NCBI GenBank assembly: GCA_016840085.1
Contig: JAEOTA010000072.1
Location: 1 to 54,748 of the forward strand
DNA length: 54,748 nt
Direction: 5' to 3'
DNA from: Promethearchaeota archaeon
GTDB lineage: Archaea; Asgardarchaeota; Lokiarchaeia; Sigyniarchaeales; SOKP01
The notes beneath the pieces were generated by a model. It saw only the letters and a program-made list of their open reading frames with translations. It ran no database searches and was not told where the DNA came from. Shown here one piece after another: positions 36,973-45,952 of this stretch. Within the stretch, counting starts at the first letter, position 1. Each line of letters begins with the position of its first letter. Position numbers and translations under genes: made by a program.

Positions 36973-38262
36973 TTAAGTACTTATATTATTTATTTTTTCA
37001 TTTACTTTTTTAATCGCATCCGTATCATCGAAATCAACTTTTCTAATATTGGTAAAGATCCAAATTGAACCCGCAACAATTAAGCCTAATATTGCACTAA
37101 AGAAGAACAAATATGGGATCCCAAGAATTTCTGCTAATGGTCCGACAAGAATGGTTCCGATTGGAGCTGTTGATATAGTTAAAGTAGATGTAATAGACAT
37201 CACCCGCCCCATTTTATCTGGTGGCACTGTTGTCTGTATAAATGTCGTAATTAACGAACTTGTAATTGGAAATGTTAAACCCATTATTATTGCACCTATA
37301 CTTATTATGATATATGAACCTTTCGGTGCGAGGGCGAGTATAATATATCCTATCATTCCAATCGCAAGATTACTAAAAACTACTCTAATTTTATGAGGCC
37401 ATTTCTTTTTAACAAAAGTAATTAAGGCCCCTAATACCATTCCACCTTGAAAAAATGTTAAAGTTAAAGCATAATGTCCAGCTAGACCACCATGAACACC
37501 ATATACATAAAGTGACATTAAAACCTTTAAGGGCATCATTAAAAGATTGACAAGCATATACATTATTATGATTATTACGAGCCCAGGAATTAATTTTAGG
37601 GTTTTAATACCTAAAATAAATTCTTTGAAGAATGAGCTTTTTCCCTCCGCTTTGATATTTGTTTTTGGTTTGCTTTTTACTGAAGGTATTTTAATTATTA
37701 TCAATGGTATTAATGCGATTAAAAAAGTAACAATATCTACCCAAAGAATTATTTGAATTGGAAAAATTAGCCAAAGAATTGCAGCTACTAACTGAGCAAA
37801 AATTTGGATTACTCCTACAAAGAAAAAACTAATTGAATTAATCCGGATTAACTTATCTAAAGGAACCATAGTAGGAGTAATCGCAGCTACCGTAGGCATG
37901 TGAAAAGCTTGAAATATGCTACGAACGCTCATAAATATCAGTACAGTAATAATTGTCATAAGATCAAACTGAAATAATATAGTTCCTATAAGCGTCACAA
38001 CAGCCTGTAATGAATCAACAACAACAATGAGGATTTTGCGATTGAATTTATCTGAAAATACTCCCGCAATGGGCATACAGACAGTCGACGCAAGGATTGT
38101 CAAAAAAGATGCAATCGCAAGAATCATAGCACTTCCAGTTTCGATTGTTATCCACCATATTAAGACAAAATAGACAATTGTAGAGCCAAAAAGAGAACAT
38201 AATTGTCCTCCCCAAAAAAAGAGGAATTGTCTATATGTTGACTTAGTTGAAGTTCTTTCCAG
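36973..38262 (-). CDS. MFS exporter, DHA3 (macrolide-efflux-like) family, array copy 1; apparent CTG start
   Basis: About 430 residues, 12 predicted helices. It shares the array's hallmarks: YRQFLFFWGGQL at the N-terminus, FSDKFNRKILIVVVDSLQA, FHMPTVAAITPTMVP and TVPPDKMGRVMS. The homologous reading frame extends 45 codons upstream of the first ATG (38127) to a CTG at 38262, exactly where the sister genes have ATG followed by GAA, and AGGGGAT lies just upstream as in the sisters. So initiation at CTG is likely, or the ATG has mutated. Last gene of a minus-strand tandem set. Confidence 0.78.
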   Translation of the reverse strand: MERTSTKSTYRQFLFFWGGQLCSLFGSTIVYFVLIWWITIETGSAMILAIASFLTILASTVCMPIAGVFSDKFNRKILIVVVDSLQAVVTLIGTILFQFDLMTIITVLIFMSVRSIFQAFHMPTVAAITPTMVPLDKLIRINSISFFFVGVIQIFAQLVAAILWLIFPIQIILWVDIVTFLIALIPLIIIKIPSVKSKPKTNIKAEGKSSFFKEFILGIKTLKLIPGLVIIIIMYMLVNLLMMPLKVLMSLYVYGVHGGLAGHYALTLTFFQGGMVLGALITFVKKKWPHKIRVVFSNLAIGMIGYIILALAPKGSYIIISIGAIIMGLTFPITSSLITTFIQTTVPPDKMGRVMSITSTLTISTAPIGTILVGPLAEILGIPYLFFFSAILGLIVAGSIWIFTNIRKVDFDDTDAIKKVNEKINNIST

Positions 38263-38326
38263 TTTTAATCCCCTAATATTAAATTAATACTAATGATTCC
38301 TAAAATCTATTACATAAAAAGAAGTT

Positions 38327-39591
38327 TTACCTTTTACTATTGATATCTTTAAGTTTATTAATTTCTTTTGTATAATCAATATGGCGAATTCCGGTGAATA
38401 AATATGGTAAAATTGTGATGATTATTCCTAATATCGCACAAATCAGGTATAAAAGAGAAACACCTAGGATCTCACTTAATGGACCCGCTAAAATAGCTCC
38501 AAGAGGTGAAGCAACCATCATAAGTGTATTAAGAGTAGAAGAGACTCTTCCCATTTTATCTGGAGGAATTGTTTTTTGAACAACTGTTAATACTAGTATA
38601 TCCACAACTGGTAGAATGAACCCCATTATGAAAGCACCTAATCCTATTATTGAATAATTTCCTATAGGAGCGAGTGCATATAGTAAATAACCGATATTTA
38701 TTATAATCATTCCGATAAATAATACTCGTATTTCATTTTTCCATTGTTTTTTGAAAGAAGGGATTAAAGCGCCTAAAATCATACCACCTTGCAAAATCAT
38801 TTCAATAAATGCTAACGTGAAATTATTCCCGCCATGTATGATCTTTATGAAGAAAGGAGCTAACACCATTAAGGGTTGTGTCAACATATATAATAACATT
38901 GCAATCAACATGATTATTAAGAGCCCAGGGATAGTTTTTATCACTGTAAAACCTTCCTTAATTTCTTTAACAAATGAATTCTTATCAACTCGATCTGCAT
39001 TCATATGAATAACAGGAATTTTGATTTTTAATAGAGGAATTAAAGCAATAAAGAAAGTAATAACATCTACCCAAAAAATATATTCTATTGGAAAAAAGAA
39101 TAATAGAGTAGCTCCAACTGCAGGACCTATCAATTGAACAATTCCTATGAAAAAATATCTGATGCCATTTACTCGGCTTAACTTATTTTTCGGAACCATA
39201 ATAGGCAATATTGCCATTACTGCTGGTGAATGAAATGATTGACATATACTTCGAATACCTATAAATAGAAAAATAAGCCAAATCTCTGTAAAGTCAAAAA
39301 TGAAAAATAAAGCTAAAACTGCTGTTAAAAATGCTAGTGTTGAATCTACCACCAATATTATAAGCTTTCTATTATATCTATCTGATATAACACCCGCAAA
39401 AGGAGTTATAATTAACATGGGAATCAAGAAAATGAAATTTGCTAGTGATAACATTAACGCACTGCCAGTTACATCTGTAATCCACACAAATATAACAAAA
39501 AAGAGGACAGTGACCCTAATAATGAAAATAACTGTCCAACCCAAAAATACATTTAACTTCTGAATGTTTCTTGATTAGCAGTCTCCTCCAA
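38327..39591 (-). pseudogene. MFS exporter, array copy 2, 5' end broken
   Basis: Codons 1-12 (TTG then EETANQETFRS) align with the other copies, but an in-frame TAA at 39553-39555 replaces the expected tyrosine. The N-terminal sequence resumes as MYFWVGQLFSLLGS and a single-base frameshift near 39505-39520 then shifts into the long frame (VLFFVIFVWITDVTGSALML onward). The remaining ~395 codons to 38327 are open and typical of a DHA3 MFS protein. A product starting at the out-of-frame TTG at 39544 would lack a normal first helix. Probably a recent pseudogene. Confidence 0.75.
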
Positions 39592-39651
39592 ATTTCTCTG
39601 ACCTAGTTAAAGTCTTGCTTTTTTTTTAAAATATTATCTAAAATTATAATT

Positions 39652-39756
39652 TTAGCTTTCAAGAAAGATAATTGTTGAACCAAAAAGAGAGAATAATTGT
39701 CCCGCCCAAAAAAAAAGATAATTCCTATATGTTCTCTTATTTGCTAATTCTTCCAT
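39652..39756 (-). pseudogene. N-terminal stub of a sixth MFS exporter
   Basis: 34 codons from an ATG read MEELANKRTYRNYLFFWAGQ then LFSLFGSTIIFLES and stop. This is the N-terminus shared by all array members, ending abruptly in the first helix. It lies between copies 2 and 3, so a copy seems to have been lost by recombination, leaving its start behind. Confidence 0.8.
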
Positions 39757-39765
39757 CTTATTCAT

Positions 39766-41052
39766 CTAAACTTTATTACTATTTTGTTCTATTTCATTTT
39801 TATTTGAATTATTTAGATCAATCTCTTTATCATAGTCTATATGACGTATGCCTGTGAGATAATATGTTGCTATTGTAATTATAATCCCTAAGAGGGCACA
39901 ATATAAATACAAGGGGGCTACTCCAAAAATAACACTTAATGGTCCTGAAATAATTGCTCCTATAGGTGATATAACCATTGAAAGTGTGCTAATGATAGAT
40001 GAAACTCTTCCCATTTTATCTGGAGGAATAGTAGTTTGTACCACAGTAAGAAGGATTGTATTGACGATCGGTAAAATAAAACCTAATATAAATGCGCCCA
40101 CCCCCATTGTATAATAAAACCCTAGTGGCGTAATCGCATATAGCATATATCCAATATTGAATACAATTATTCCAATAAACATTGATCTTACCTTATTTTT
40201 CCATTGCTTTTTAAAAGAGGGGATTAATGCACCGATAATCATACCACCTTGTAAAATCATCTCTAGTATTGCTAACACAAAATTGTTGCCACCATGTACA
40301 ATTTTAATATAGTACGGCATCAAAACAAATAAAGGCTGAATCAGGAAGTTAAGCATCATCGCTAATATCAAAATTGTTATCAATCCAGGAAAAGCTTTAA
40401 GAATTGTAAAACCTTCTTTAATTTCTTTTGTAAAAGAGCTCTTTTCTCCATTTTCACTATTAATATGAACATTAGGAATTTCAATTAGTAATAAAGGTAC
40501 TAAAGCAATTAAAAAAGTAACCACATCCACCCATAGAATGTACTCTATTGGAAAAAAGAATAATAAAGTTGCGCCAACAACAGGTCCAACTAATTGGATA
40601 ATCCCTGTAAATAGAAAATTAATTCCGTTAATTTTGCCTAATTTATCTTTTGGAACCATTACGGGAATAATAGCACTTATGGCAGGCATATGAAATCCTT
40701 GAAATATGCTCCGTAGACTGATAAATATAAATACAAGCCAAATATTAGTAAAACCCGAAATAAAAAATATAGTTAAAATTACTGTTAAAAAAGCTTGCAT
40801 TGAATCTACTATTAAAATTATCTTTTTACGATCATACCTGTCAGTTAATACACCAGCAATAGGTATTACTATTAACATTGGGATCATATAAAAGAAGTTA
40901 GCCAATGAAAGCATTACGGCACTACCCGTTATATCTGTAATCCAAACAAATATTGCGAAAAAGATCACTAATGAGCCAAGCAAACTGAATAGTTGCCCCG
41001 ACCAAAAATATAAATAGCGTTTGTAAGTGTTTTCATTTGCGTATTCTTCCAT
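39766..41052 (-). CDS. MFS exporter, DHA3 family, array copy 3
   Basis: 428 residues, 12 helices, start MEEYANENTYKRYLYFWSGQ. Conserved segments: LTDRYDRKKIILIVDSMQAF (MFS motif A-like loop 2-3), FQGFHMPAISAIIPVMVPKD and QTTIPPDKMGRVSSIIS. Likely a proton-driven exporter of drugs or toxic lipophiles; the real substrate is unknown. The upstream spacer to copy 4 is 22 bases, so they are co-transcribed. Intact. Confidence 0.88.
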   Translation of the reverse strand: MEEYANENTYKRYLYFWSGQLFSLLGSLVIFFAIFVWITDITGSAVMLSLANFFYMIPMLIVIPIAGVLTDRYDRKKIILIVDSMQAFLTVILTIFFISGFTNIWLVFIFISLRSIFQGFHMPAISAIIPVMVPKDKLGKINGINFLFTGIIQLVGPVVGATLLFFFPIEYILWVDVVTFLIALVPLLLIEIPNVHINSENGEKSSFTKEIKEGFTILKAFPGLITILILAMMLNFLIQPLFVLMPYYIKIVHGGNNFVLAILEMILQGGMIIGALIPSFKKQWKNKVRSMFIGIIVFNIGYMLYAITPLGFYYTMGVGAFILGFILPIVNTILLTVVQTTIPPDKMGRVSSIISTLSMVISPIGAIISGPLSVIFGVAPLYLYCALLGIIITIATYYLTGIRHIDYDKEIDLNNSNKNEIEQNSNKV

Positions 41053-41074
41053 TTTTCAAATCAACTTTTAAATT

Positions 41075-42349
41075 TCATTCATTTTGTATAATTTCAGAAT
41101 TTTGGTTCATATCCTCTATATACTTATCATAATCTACATGTCGAACTCCAGTAAATATATAGAATGAAAGTGTAACGATAATAATTGCTAAAGCACTAAA
41201 AAAGAATAAATTTTGAATTCCAATTAATTCAGCTATAGGTCCTGCTAAGATAGTAGCAAGAGGAACAATCACTACAGAAAGAGTACTGTCAATTGATGTC
41301 ACCCTCCCTAGCTTATCTTGGGGTACAGTAGTTTGCAAAATTGTCTGATATATAGTATTTATGATTGGTAACACAAATCCCATTATCATTATTACAATTC
41401 CTATATAAACGAAAATTCCATTAGGAGTATATGCTAAAAACGCATATCCAACGCCTGCAATCCCTATTCCGATAAATGAGTCCACAATTTTGTGTTTCCA
41501 TTCTTTTTTAATGGAAGTAAGGAATGCTCCAACCATTACACCTGCTTGTAGAAATATTAAAACTAATGCATACTCAAATTCTTCTCCACCATGTATAGTA
41601 TGAATAAAATATGGTAATAAAGTGCCTAATGGTTGTATGAAAAAGTTAACAAGCATCCCCATAAAGAGAAGTATTATTAAACCAGGAATTGCTTTTAAAA
41701 TAATTATCCCTTCTTTGAAATCTTTTGTAAAGGAACTCTTTTCCTTTACCTCTTTTTCTTCTCTTATAACAGGTATACTAATTAAGAGTAAAGGAATAAG
41801 TGCAATGAAGAATGTAATTATATCAATCCATAAGATTTCTCCAATAGTAAAGAATTGTAGTAGTAATGCTCCAATTCCCGGACCAAGTAATTGTATTAGT
41901 CCAATAAATAAGTAATTTATACCATTTATTCTACTTAGTTTATCTTTTGGAACCATTGAAGGTACTATCGCAGCTACTGTTGGTTGATGGAACGCTTGAA
42001 AGATGCTTCTTAATCCAATAAACAAAAAGATAATCCAAATATTTACAGCATCAAATATGAAAAATAAAATAAGAATAAAAGTGACAAATGCTTGCAATGA
42101 ATCCACTGTCAGGATAATACTTTTACGTTTCCACTTATCTGAAAGTACTCCTGCGATTGGCATAAATAATATTACTGGTAAAAAATAAAAAAATTGACCT
42201 AAAGATAGAAATGTTGGACTTGCCGTCTCTATTTCTATCCACCATACCAAAATAAAATGAACAACCATCGATCCTAATAAAGAAAATAACTGACCGACCC
42301 AAAAAAACATATAACTTCTAAAACTCTTTCGTGTTGGTTCTACTTCCAT
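41075..42349 (-). CDS. MFS exporter, DHA3 family, array copy 4
   Basis: 424 residues, 12 helices, start MEVEPTRKSFRSYMFFWVGQ; TTAGGGGATATAAA precedes the ATG, the same leader motif as its neighbours. Characteristic stretches: LSDKWKRKSIILTVDSLQAF, FQAFHQPTVAAIVPSMVPKD, QTTVPQDKLGRVTSIDS. More divergent from copies 3 and 5 in the cytoplasmic loops, which may mean different substrates. Cytoplasmic membrane. Intact. Confidence 0.88.
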   Translation of the reverse strand: MEVEPTRKSFRSYMFFWVGQLFSLLGSMVVHFILVWWIEIETASPTFLSLGQFFYFLPVILFMPIAGVLSDKWKRKSIILTVDSLQAFVTFILILFFIFDAVNIWIIFLFIGLRSIFQAFHQPTVAAIVPSMVPKDKLSRINGINYLFIGLIQLLGPGIGALLLQFFTIGEILWIDIITFFIALIPLLLISIPVIREEKEVKEKSSFTKDFKEGIIILKAIPGLIILLFMGMLVNFFIQPLGTLLPYFIHTIHGGEEFEYALVLIFLQAGVMVGAFLTSIKKEWKHKIVDSFIGIGIAGVGYAFLAYTPNGIFVYIGIVIMIMGFVLPIINTIYQTILQTTVPQDKLGRVTSIDSTLSVVIVPLATILAGPIAELIGIQNLFFFSALAIIIVTLSFYIFTGVRHVDYDKYIEDMNQNSEIIQNE

Positions 42350-42429
42350 TTTATATCCCCTAATTACAAAAAATTATTTTAAATTTGAAAATATTTAATA
42401 GTATTTTTCTTTTATGAATCCTATCCTTC

Positions 42430-43716
42430 TCAGCTCACATTAATGTTATTAATTTTATCTGTTATATTAGCTAGCTCAAACTTATCATCATAATTAATAC
42501 GACGAACTTTGGTAAAACGCCAGGTCAAAAATGTAATTATCACACCTATGAACGCACTATAAATAAACAGATTTTGCACTCCAATAAGTTCAGCTAATGG
42601 CCCTGAAATTAATGTTCCGATTGGAAAGATTGCCATTGATAATGATTGATCTACAGATGATACTCTACCCATTTTATCTACTGGAACAACTCTTTGTATA
42701 ATTGTCATATAGATAGTGTTTACAATAGGTAATGTCATTCCTGTAATAACTGCTACTCCTGCCATTAATATGAAATAGCCTTTTGGCGCAAAACCTAAAG
42801 TTGATAAAGTTCCCATTGTGATCATTAATCCTGAAAAATAAACAAAAATTTTATGCTTCCAGTTTTTCTTCAAGCTAGTTATTACCGCGCCAATTATCAT
42901 ACCTAAATTAAATCCTGTTAAAATAAGTGCTAAATCTGATGCTGTTCCGAGATGTGTAATATTTACAAAATAAGGCAATAACACATTGAGTGGTGTAATT
43001 AGGAAATTGAGAAACATTGATAAAAGTAAAATTGTTAGTAATCCCGGTATCATCTTAATGGTGAGCATTCCCTCTTTGAATTCTTTTTTAAACGATACCT
43101 TTATCTCTGTTTCTGTTTCTGCTATTTTTCTTACAGATGGTATCTTAATTAATAACAAAGGGATTATAGCAATACCAAATGTTATTACATCCATCCAAAG
43201 TATTAACTTTATCGGAAAAAATGCCATAAATGTAGCGCCTATTACAGGTCCGATTAGCTGTATAAAGCTTGTAAATAAAAAATTAATTCCATTTATTCTA
43301 CTCAGCTTTTCTTTAGGTACCATTGAAGGCATAATTGCACTTACTGTGGGCATGTGAAATGCTTGACATATTCCTCTTAAACTATTTATCAACACAATAA
43401 CTAAAGGATTTACATTATTACTGTAAAATAATACTATTATCCATACCGTTACTAACGCCTGTGTAGAGTCTGCGATAGCAATTATTTTTTTACGATTTAA
43501 TCTATCTGTAAGTACCCCAGCAAAAGGTGTAATAAATACCATCGGTAAAAAATATAAAAACATACCTACAGATAGATAAATCGCACTGCCCGTAACCTCT
43601 GTTACCCACCATGTAATTACAAATTGAACTATTAGTGAGCCTATTAATGAAAATAACTGCCCTGACCAAAAAAATAAATAGCTTCTAAATGTGTTTTGAT
43701 TTGCTAACTCTTCCAT
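42430..43716 (-). CDS. MFS exporter, DHA3 family, array copy 5 (promoter-proximal)
   Basis: 428 residues, 12 helices, start MEELANQNTFRSYLFFWSGQ with TTAGGGGATAAAATATG at the start. Contains LTDRLNRKKIIAIADSTQA, CQAFHMPTVSAIMPSMVPKE and QRVVPVDKMGRVSSVDQS. First MFS gene after the coiled-coil gene; the 83-base spacer contains T-runs but no obvious new promoter. Probably an exporter of toxic small molecules. Confidence 0.88.
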   Translation of the reverse strand: MEELANQNTFRSYLFFWSGQLFSLIGSLIVQFVITWWVTEVTGSAIYLSVGMFLYFLPMVFITPFAGVLTDRLNRKKIIAIADSTQALVTVWIIVLFYSNNVNPLVIVLINSLRGICQAFHMPTVSAIMPSMVPKEKLSRINGINFLFTSFIQLIGPVIGATFMAFFPIKLILWMDVITFGIAIIPLLLIKIPSVRKIAETETEIKVSFKKEFKEGMLTIKMIPGLLTILLLSMFLNFLITPLNVLLPYFVNITHLGTASDLALILTGFNLGMIIGAVITSLKKNWKHKIFVYFSGLMITMGTLSTLGFAPKGYFILMAGVAVITGMTLPIVNTIYMTIIQRVVPVDKMGRVSSVDQSLSMAIFPIGTLISGPLAELIGVQNLFIYSAFIGVIITFLTWRFTKVRRINYDDKFELANITDKINNINVS

Positions 43717-43799
43717 ATTTTATCCCCTAATTTCCTAATTTTTTATTTTCCTAATTCCTAAATATTATTTTTTTTTTAAATCCCCTTTAAAAAATAATT

Positions 43800-44711
43800 T
43801 TACATTTTATCAATCATTTCAAAAAGCTTTGCAATAACCTCATCAAGGTCATTTGTAAATTTAAATACTCCCTCTTCTAGGTTTCCCTCAATACCCTCTG
43901 CTGCTAACTCATAAATTAAATTTTCAGCCTGCTCTTGTGAAATATTAAGTGCCTGAGAAAACTTTTCTAAAGGTATTGATTTCCGAAGTTTAATTAATCC
44001 TTGAATACGCTTCTTTATTCGCTCTTTATCTAGCTTTTTTTCAACATGGACTTGTATTTTAGGTTTCACTTTCCCAAATTGAGCTTCAATTTTATCCCCT
44101 AGCTCCTCTATTCCTGAATCTTTTACCGATTTTTCAATTCTTTCACCCATTTTATCTAGTTTCTTTCCCCATGATTCTAACTTTGCTATATCACCAATGT
44201 TATTCTTAACAAATTTCATCGATTTTCGAACTAACTCTGACACTGAAGCACCTAAGCCTTCTGCCCAGTCCTTCCATTCATCACTCATCTCAGGATCAAC
44301 TGAAATATTTATTCGCTTTACTGCTTTTTTTCTTGCTTTATGAAGTTTTTTTCTTATTTTTGCTCTTAATTTGGCCTCATATCTATACACTTTTTCTCTT
44401 AAACTTTCAAGCTTCTCTTTTACATGTTCAATTCGCTCCTTCGCATCCTCTCCTAAATCCTCTAACCCCCCCCTTACATCTCCAAATTCACCTAGTAAAG
44501 TTTCTCTTTCCATCTCAAGTTCTTCCAAATCTTCTATTAAATCTTCTTTAATATCATCTGCGTCTTCAATTATATCATCTATATCATCTATGAAGTCATC
44601 ATGTAAATCATCTATTTCTTCCAAAAGATCATCTCGAATATCATTCAACTCCCATTTTATCCTTTCGGTCTCTTTCTTATCCTTTTCATTATTTTTTTCA
44701 TCATTTGACAT
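43800..44711 (-). CDS. Acidic coiled-coil protein with basic hinge and C-terminal winged-helix-like domain
   Basis: 303 residues. Residues 1-115 are a long charged coiled coil, mostly Asp/Glu with repeated DDxxDDI (DLLEEIDDLHDDFIDDIDD). A very basic stretch (AKIRKKLHKARKKAVKR) follows, then INISVDPEMSDEWKDWAEGL, which resembles a ribbon-helix-helix start. The last ~65 residues (SIPLEKFSQALNISQEQAEN then FKFTNDLDEVIAKLF) look like a PCI/winged-helix domain. Directly downstream of the bactofilin gene (38-base gap), so a cytoskeletal linker or envelope-stress sensor is plausible. Family not recognised. Confidence 0.65.
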   Translation of the reverse strand: MSNDEKNNEKDKKETERIKWELNDIRDDLLEEIDDLHDDFIDDIDDIIEDADDIKEDLIEDLEELEMERETLLGEFGDVRGGLEDLGEDAKERIEHVKEKLESLREKVYRYEAKLRAKIRKKLHKARKKAVKRINISVDPEMSDEWKDWAEGLGASVSELVRKSMKFVKNNIGDIAKLESWGKKLDKMGERIEKSVKDSGIEELGDKIEAQFGKVKPKIQVHVEKKLDKERIKKRIQGLIKLRKSIPLEKFSQALNISQEQAENLIYELAAEGIEGNLEEGVFKFTNDLDEVIAKLFEMIDKM

Positions 44712-44749
44712 GTTAACACCACATTTCTGTATATTGGTTAATTTTAATA

Positions 44750-45427
44750 TTATTCTTCATCTAACTGAATTTGAATAGGTTCATTAGCTAAAGTGACTTT
44801 TTGGTGAACTTCGATATTGTCAATATAATAAATTACTCCTGCGACCTCTGTTCCCTTACCTATCTTCACGTCTCGTCCTCTTACATCCCCATTAACAAGT
44901 GCTCCAGTAATATCAGCTATATTTGCAGCAAATATATTTCCATGTACTTTGAATGGTTGTTTTAATATTTTTCTTTCCCGCATGAGGCGTGTGCCAATAA
45001 AAACATCATCTCCCTTTATGTTTCCATCAATTATCACCGAACCCTCAATATCAATGGTTTTTTGAGATAATAGATCACCTTGAACTCTTGCGGAACCTGA
45101 AAGCCTAATTCCTTCAATTGCTTCAACTTTATCTCCTGTCCTAAATGAGCCTGAACCTCCTAATACTCCCCTGATTAAAACCTCCCCACCTACTGATGAG
45201 GAACCAGAAAATTTAGCATTACCATCTCCATGAAGGAATCCTGCAATTCTAAATGATCCAGAACTTTTAACATCACCACGAACCGTCAAATTTCCCTCGC
45301 CCCTTAAAGAACCAGATGATTTAAACCCATTACATTCAAAATCCCCAGCTATCTTCGCAGAGCCTGAAAGATTTATCTCATCATTAATTTTCCCTTCTGA
45401 AAGTCTTCCTGATCCAGATATTCTCAT
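44750..45427 (-). CDS. Bactofilin-like polymer-forming protein
   Basis: 225 residues, nearly all short beta strands separated by glycine turns with the repeat SGSxxxxG: ISGSGRLSEG, LSGSAKIAGDF, SSGSLRGEGNL, SSGSFRIAGFLHGDGNAKFS, SGSARVQGDL, VIIDGNIKGDDVFIG. This is a right-handed parallel beta-helix like bactofilins, which polymerise into filaments or patches on membranes. It lacks the usual proline-rich tails. GAAAGAGGTTAAAAAAAT precedes the ATG. First full-length gene of the unit that continues into the coiled-coil and MFS genes. Confidence 0.8.
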   Translation of the reverse strand: MRISGSGRLSEGKINDEINLSGSAKIAGDFECNGFKSSGSLRGEGNLTVRGDVKSSGSFRIAGFLHGDGNAKFSGSSSVGGEVLIRGVLGGSGSFRTGDKVEAIEGIRLSGSARVQGDLLSQKTIDIEGSVIIDGNIKGDDVFIGTRLMRERKILKQPFKVHGNIFAANIADITGALVNGDVRGRDVKIGKGTEVAGVIYYIDNIEVHQKVTLANEPIQIQLDEE

Positions 45428-45480
45428 ATTTTTTTAACCTCTTTCTTTAATTATTTAATAATATATTTATTAATTTTATC

Positions 45481-45570
45481 CTAACAAATTATAGGACTCC
45501 TGAATAATAATTTGGAATATGTGTTAGCTTTTACCTTCTCTAAATCTTCATATCCATTCGTTATTTTCAT
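45481..45570 (-). CDS. Leader-like micro-ORF, 29 residues
   Basis: ATG to TAG, beginning MKITNGYEDLEKVKANTYSK. It is preceded by AAAAAAGAGGTAAAAAAAGA, nearly identical to the leaders of the bactofilin gene and of the micro-ORF at 45675, so a ribosome probably initiates here. No membrane segment. Either a regulatory leader peptide or the remnant of a gene that used the same leader. Confidence 0.4.
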   Translation of the reverse strand: MKITNGYEDLEKVKANTYSKLLFRSPIIC

Positions 45571-45674
45571 TCTTTTTTTACCTCTTTTTTATTTTTTATT
45601 TTTCATTTTTTTTTGTTTGATAATTTGATAACTTTGATGATCGTGAATAAAAATATAAAAAAAAATTGAATTTA

Positions 45675-45746
45675 TTAAAATCTGTAGGCATAATACATGT
45701 TTTTAACAATTATTAACTCTTTTCCGTCTAAACTTTTTTTATTCAT
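45675..45746 (-). CDS. Leader-like micro-ORF, 23 residues
   Basis: ATG to TAA, beginning MNKKSLDGKELIIVKNMYYA. It has the same AAAAAAGAGGTAAAAAAAA leader as the bactofilin gene and the micro-ORF at 45481. First translatable frame after the putative promoter and tandem operator at 45773-45838. Function unknown; could be an attenuation-type leader. Confidence 0.4.
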   Translation of the reverse strand: MNKKSLDGKELIIVKNMYYAYRF

Positions 45747-45772
45747 TTTTTTTTACCTCTTTTTTATTTTTT

Positions 45773-45794
45773 TTGTTGTGTATTGTTGTGTATT
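45773..45794 (-). promoter_or_regulatory. Tandem operator candidate (copy near promoter)
   Basis: Two back-to-back copies of TTGTTGTGTA (plus strand) lie about 35 bases downstream of a TATA-like box on the minus strand and upstream of the micro-ORFs. The same double unit recurs at 45919-45938. Ribbon-helix-helix repressors bind such closely spaced direct repeats; the regulator at 45953 is the obvious candidate. Confidence 0.5.
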
Positions 45795-45828
45795 TTTTTT
45801 TTTTTCTAAATAAAAAATATACACACTA

Positions 45829-45838
45829 GTATTTAAAT
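45829..45838 (-). promoter_or_regulatory. TATA-like promoter element for the bactofilin/exporter unit
   Basis: ATTTAAATAC on the minus strand, about 35-60 bases upstream of the tandem operator and ~85 bases upstream of the first micro-ORF. A second TATA-like run (TGTATATTTTTTATTTA) follows. The exact start site cannot be fixed from sequence. Confidence 0.35.
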
Positions 45839-45918
45839 GTTGTGGATCAAGTGTGTATATGATCAATTGTGACAATGTGATTATTATGAGAAAAAGTTGT
45901 CTAATCATACTCTATTAT

Positions 45919-45938
45919 GTTGTGTATTGTTGTGTATT
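45919..45938 (-). promoter_or_regulatory. Tandem operator candidate (distal copy)
   Basis: A second TGTTGTGTAT-TGTTGTGTAT pair lies 15 bases beyond the stop of the ribbon-helix-helix gene and about 125 bases upstream of the first pair. Two double sites around a promoter would allow looping or cooperative repression. Confidence 0.45.
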
Positions 45939-45952
45939 GGTATTTTTTGTTA

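Noticed and set aside
44371..44778. Long serine-rich frame on the plus strand opposite the acidic coiled-coil gene
   Set aside because: It is the antisense of Asp/Glu-rich codons, which reads as Ser/Phe/Ile; the sense strand has the coherent protein.
45428..45952. Repeated T-rich motifs suggesting a CRISPR-like array
   Set aside because: The repeats are low-complexity ribosome-binding/T-run leaders and short operator-like units, with irregular spacing and no spacers of uniform length.
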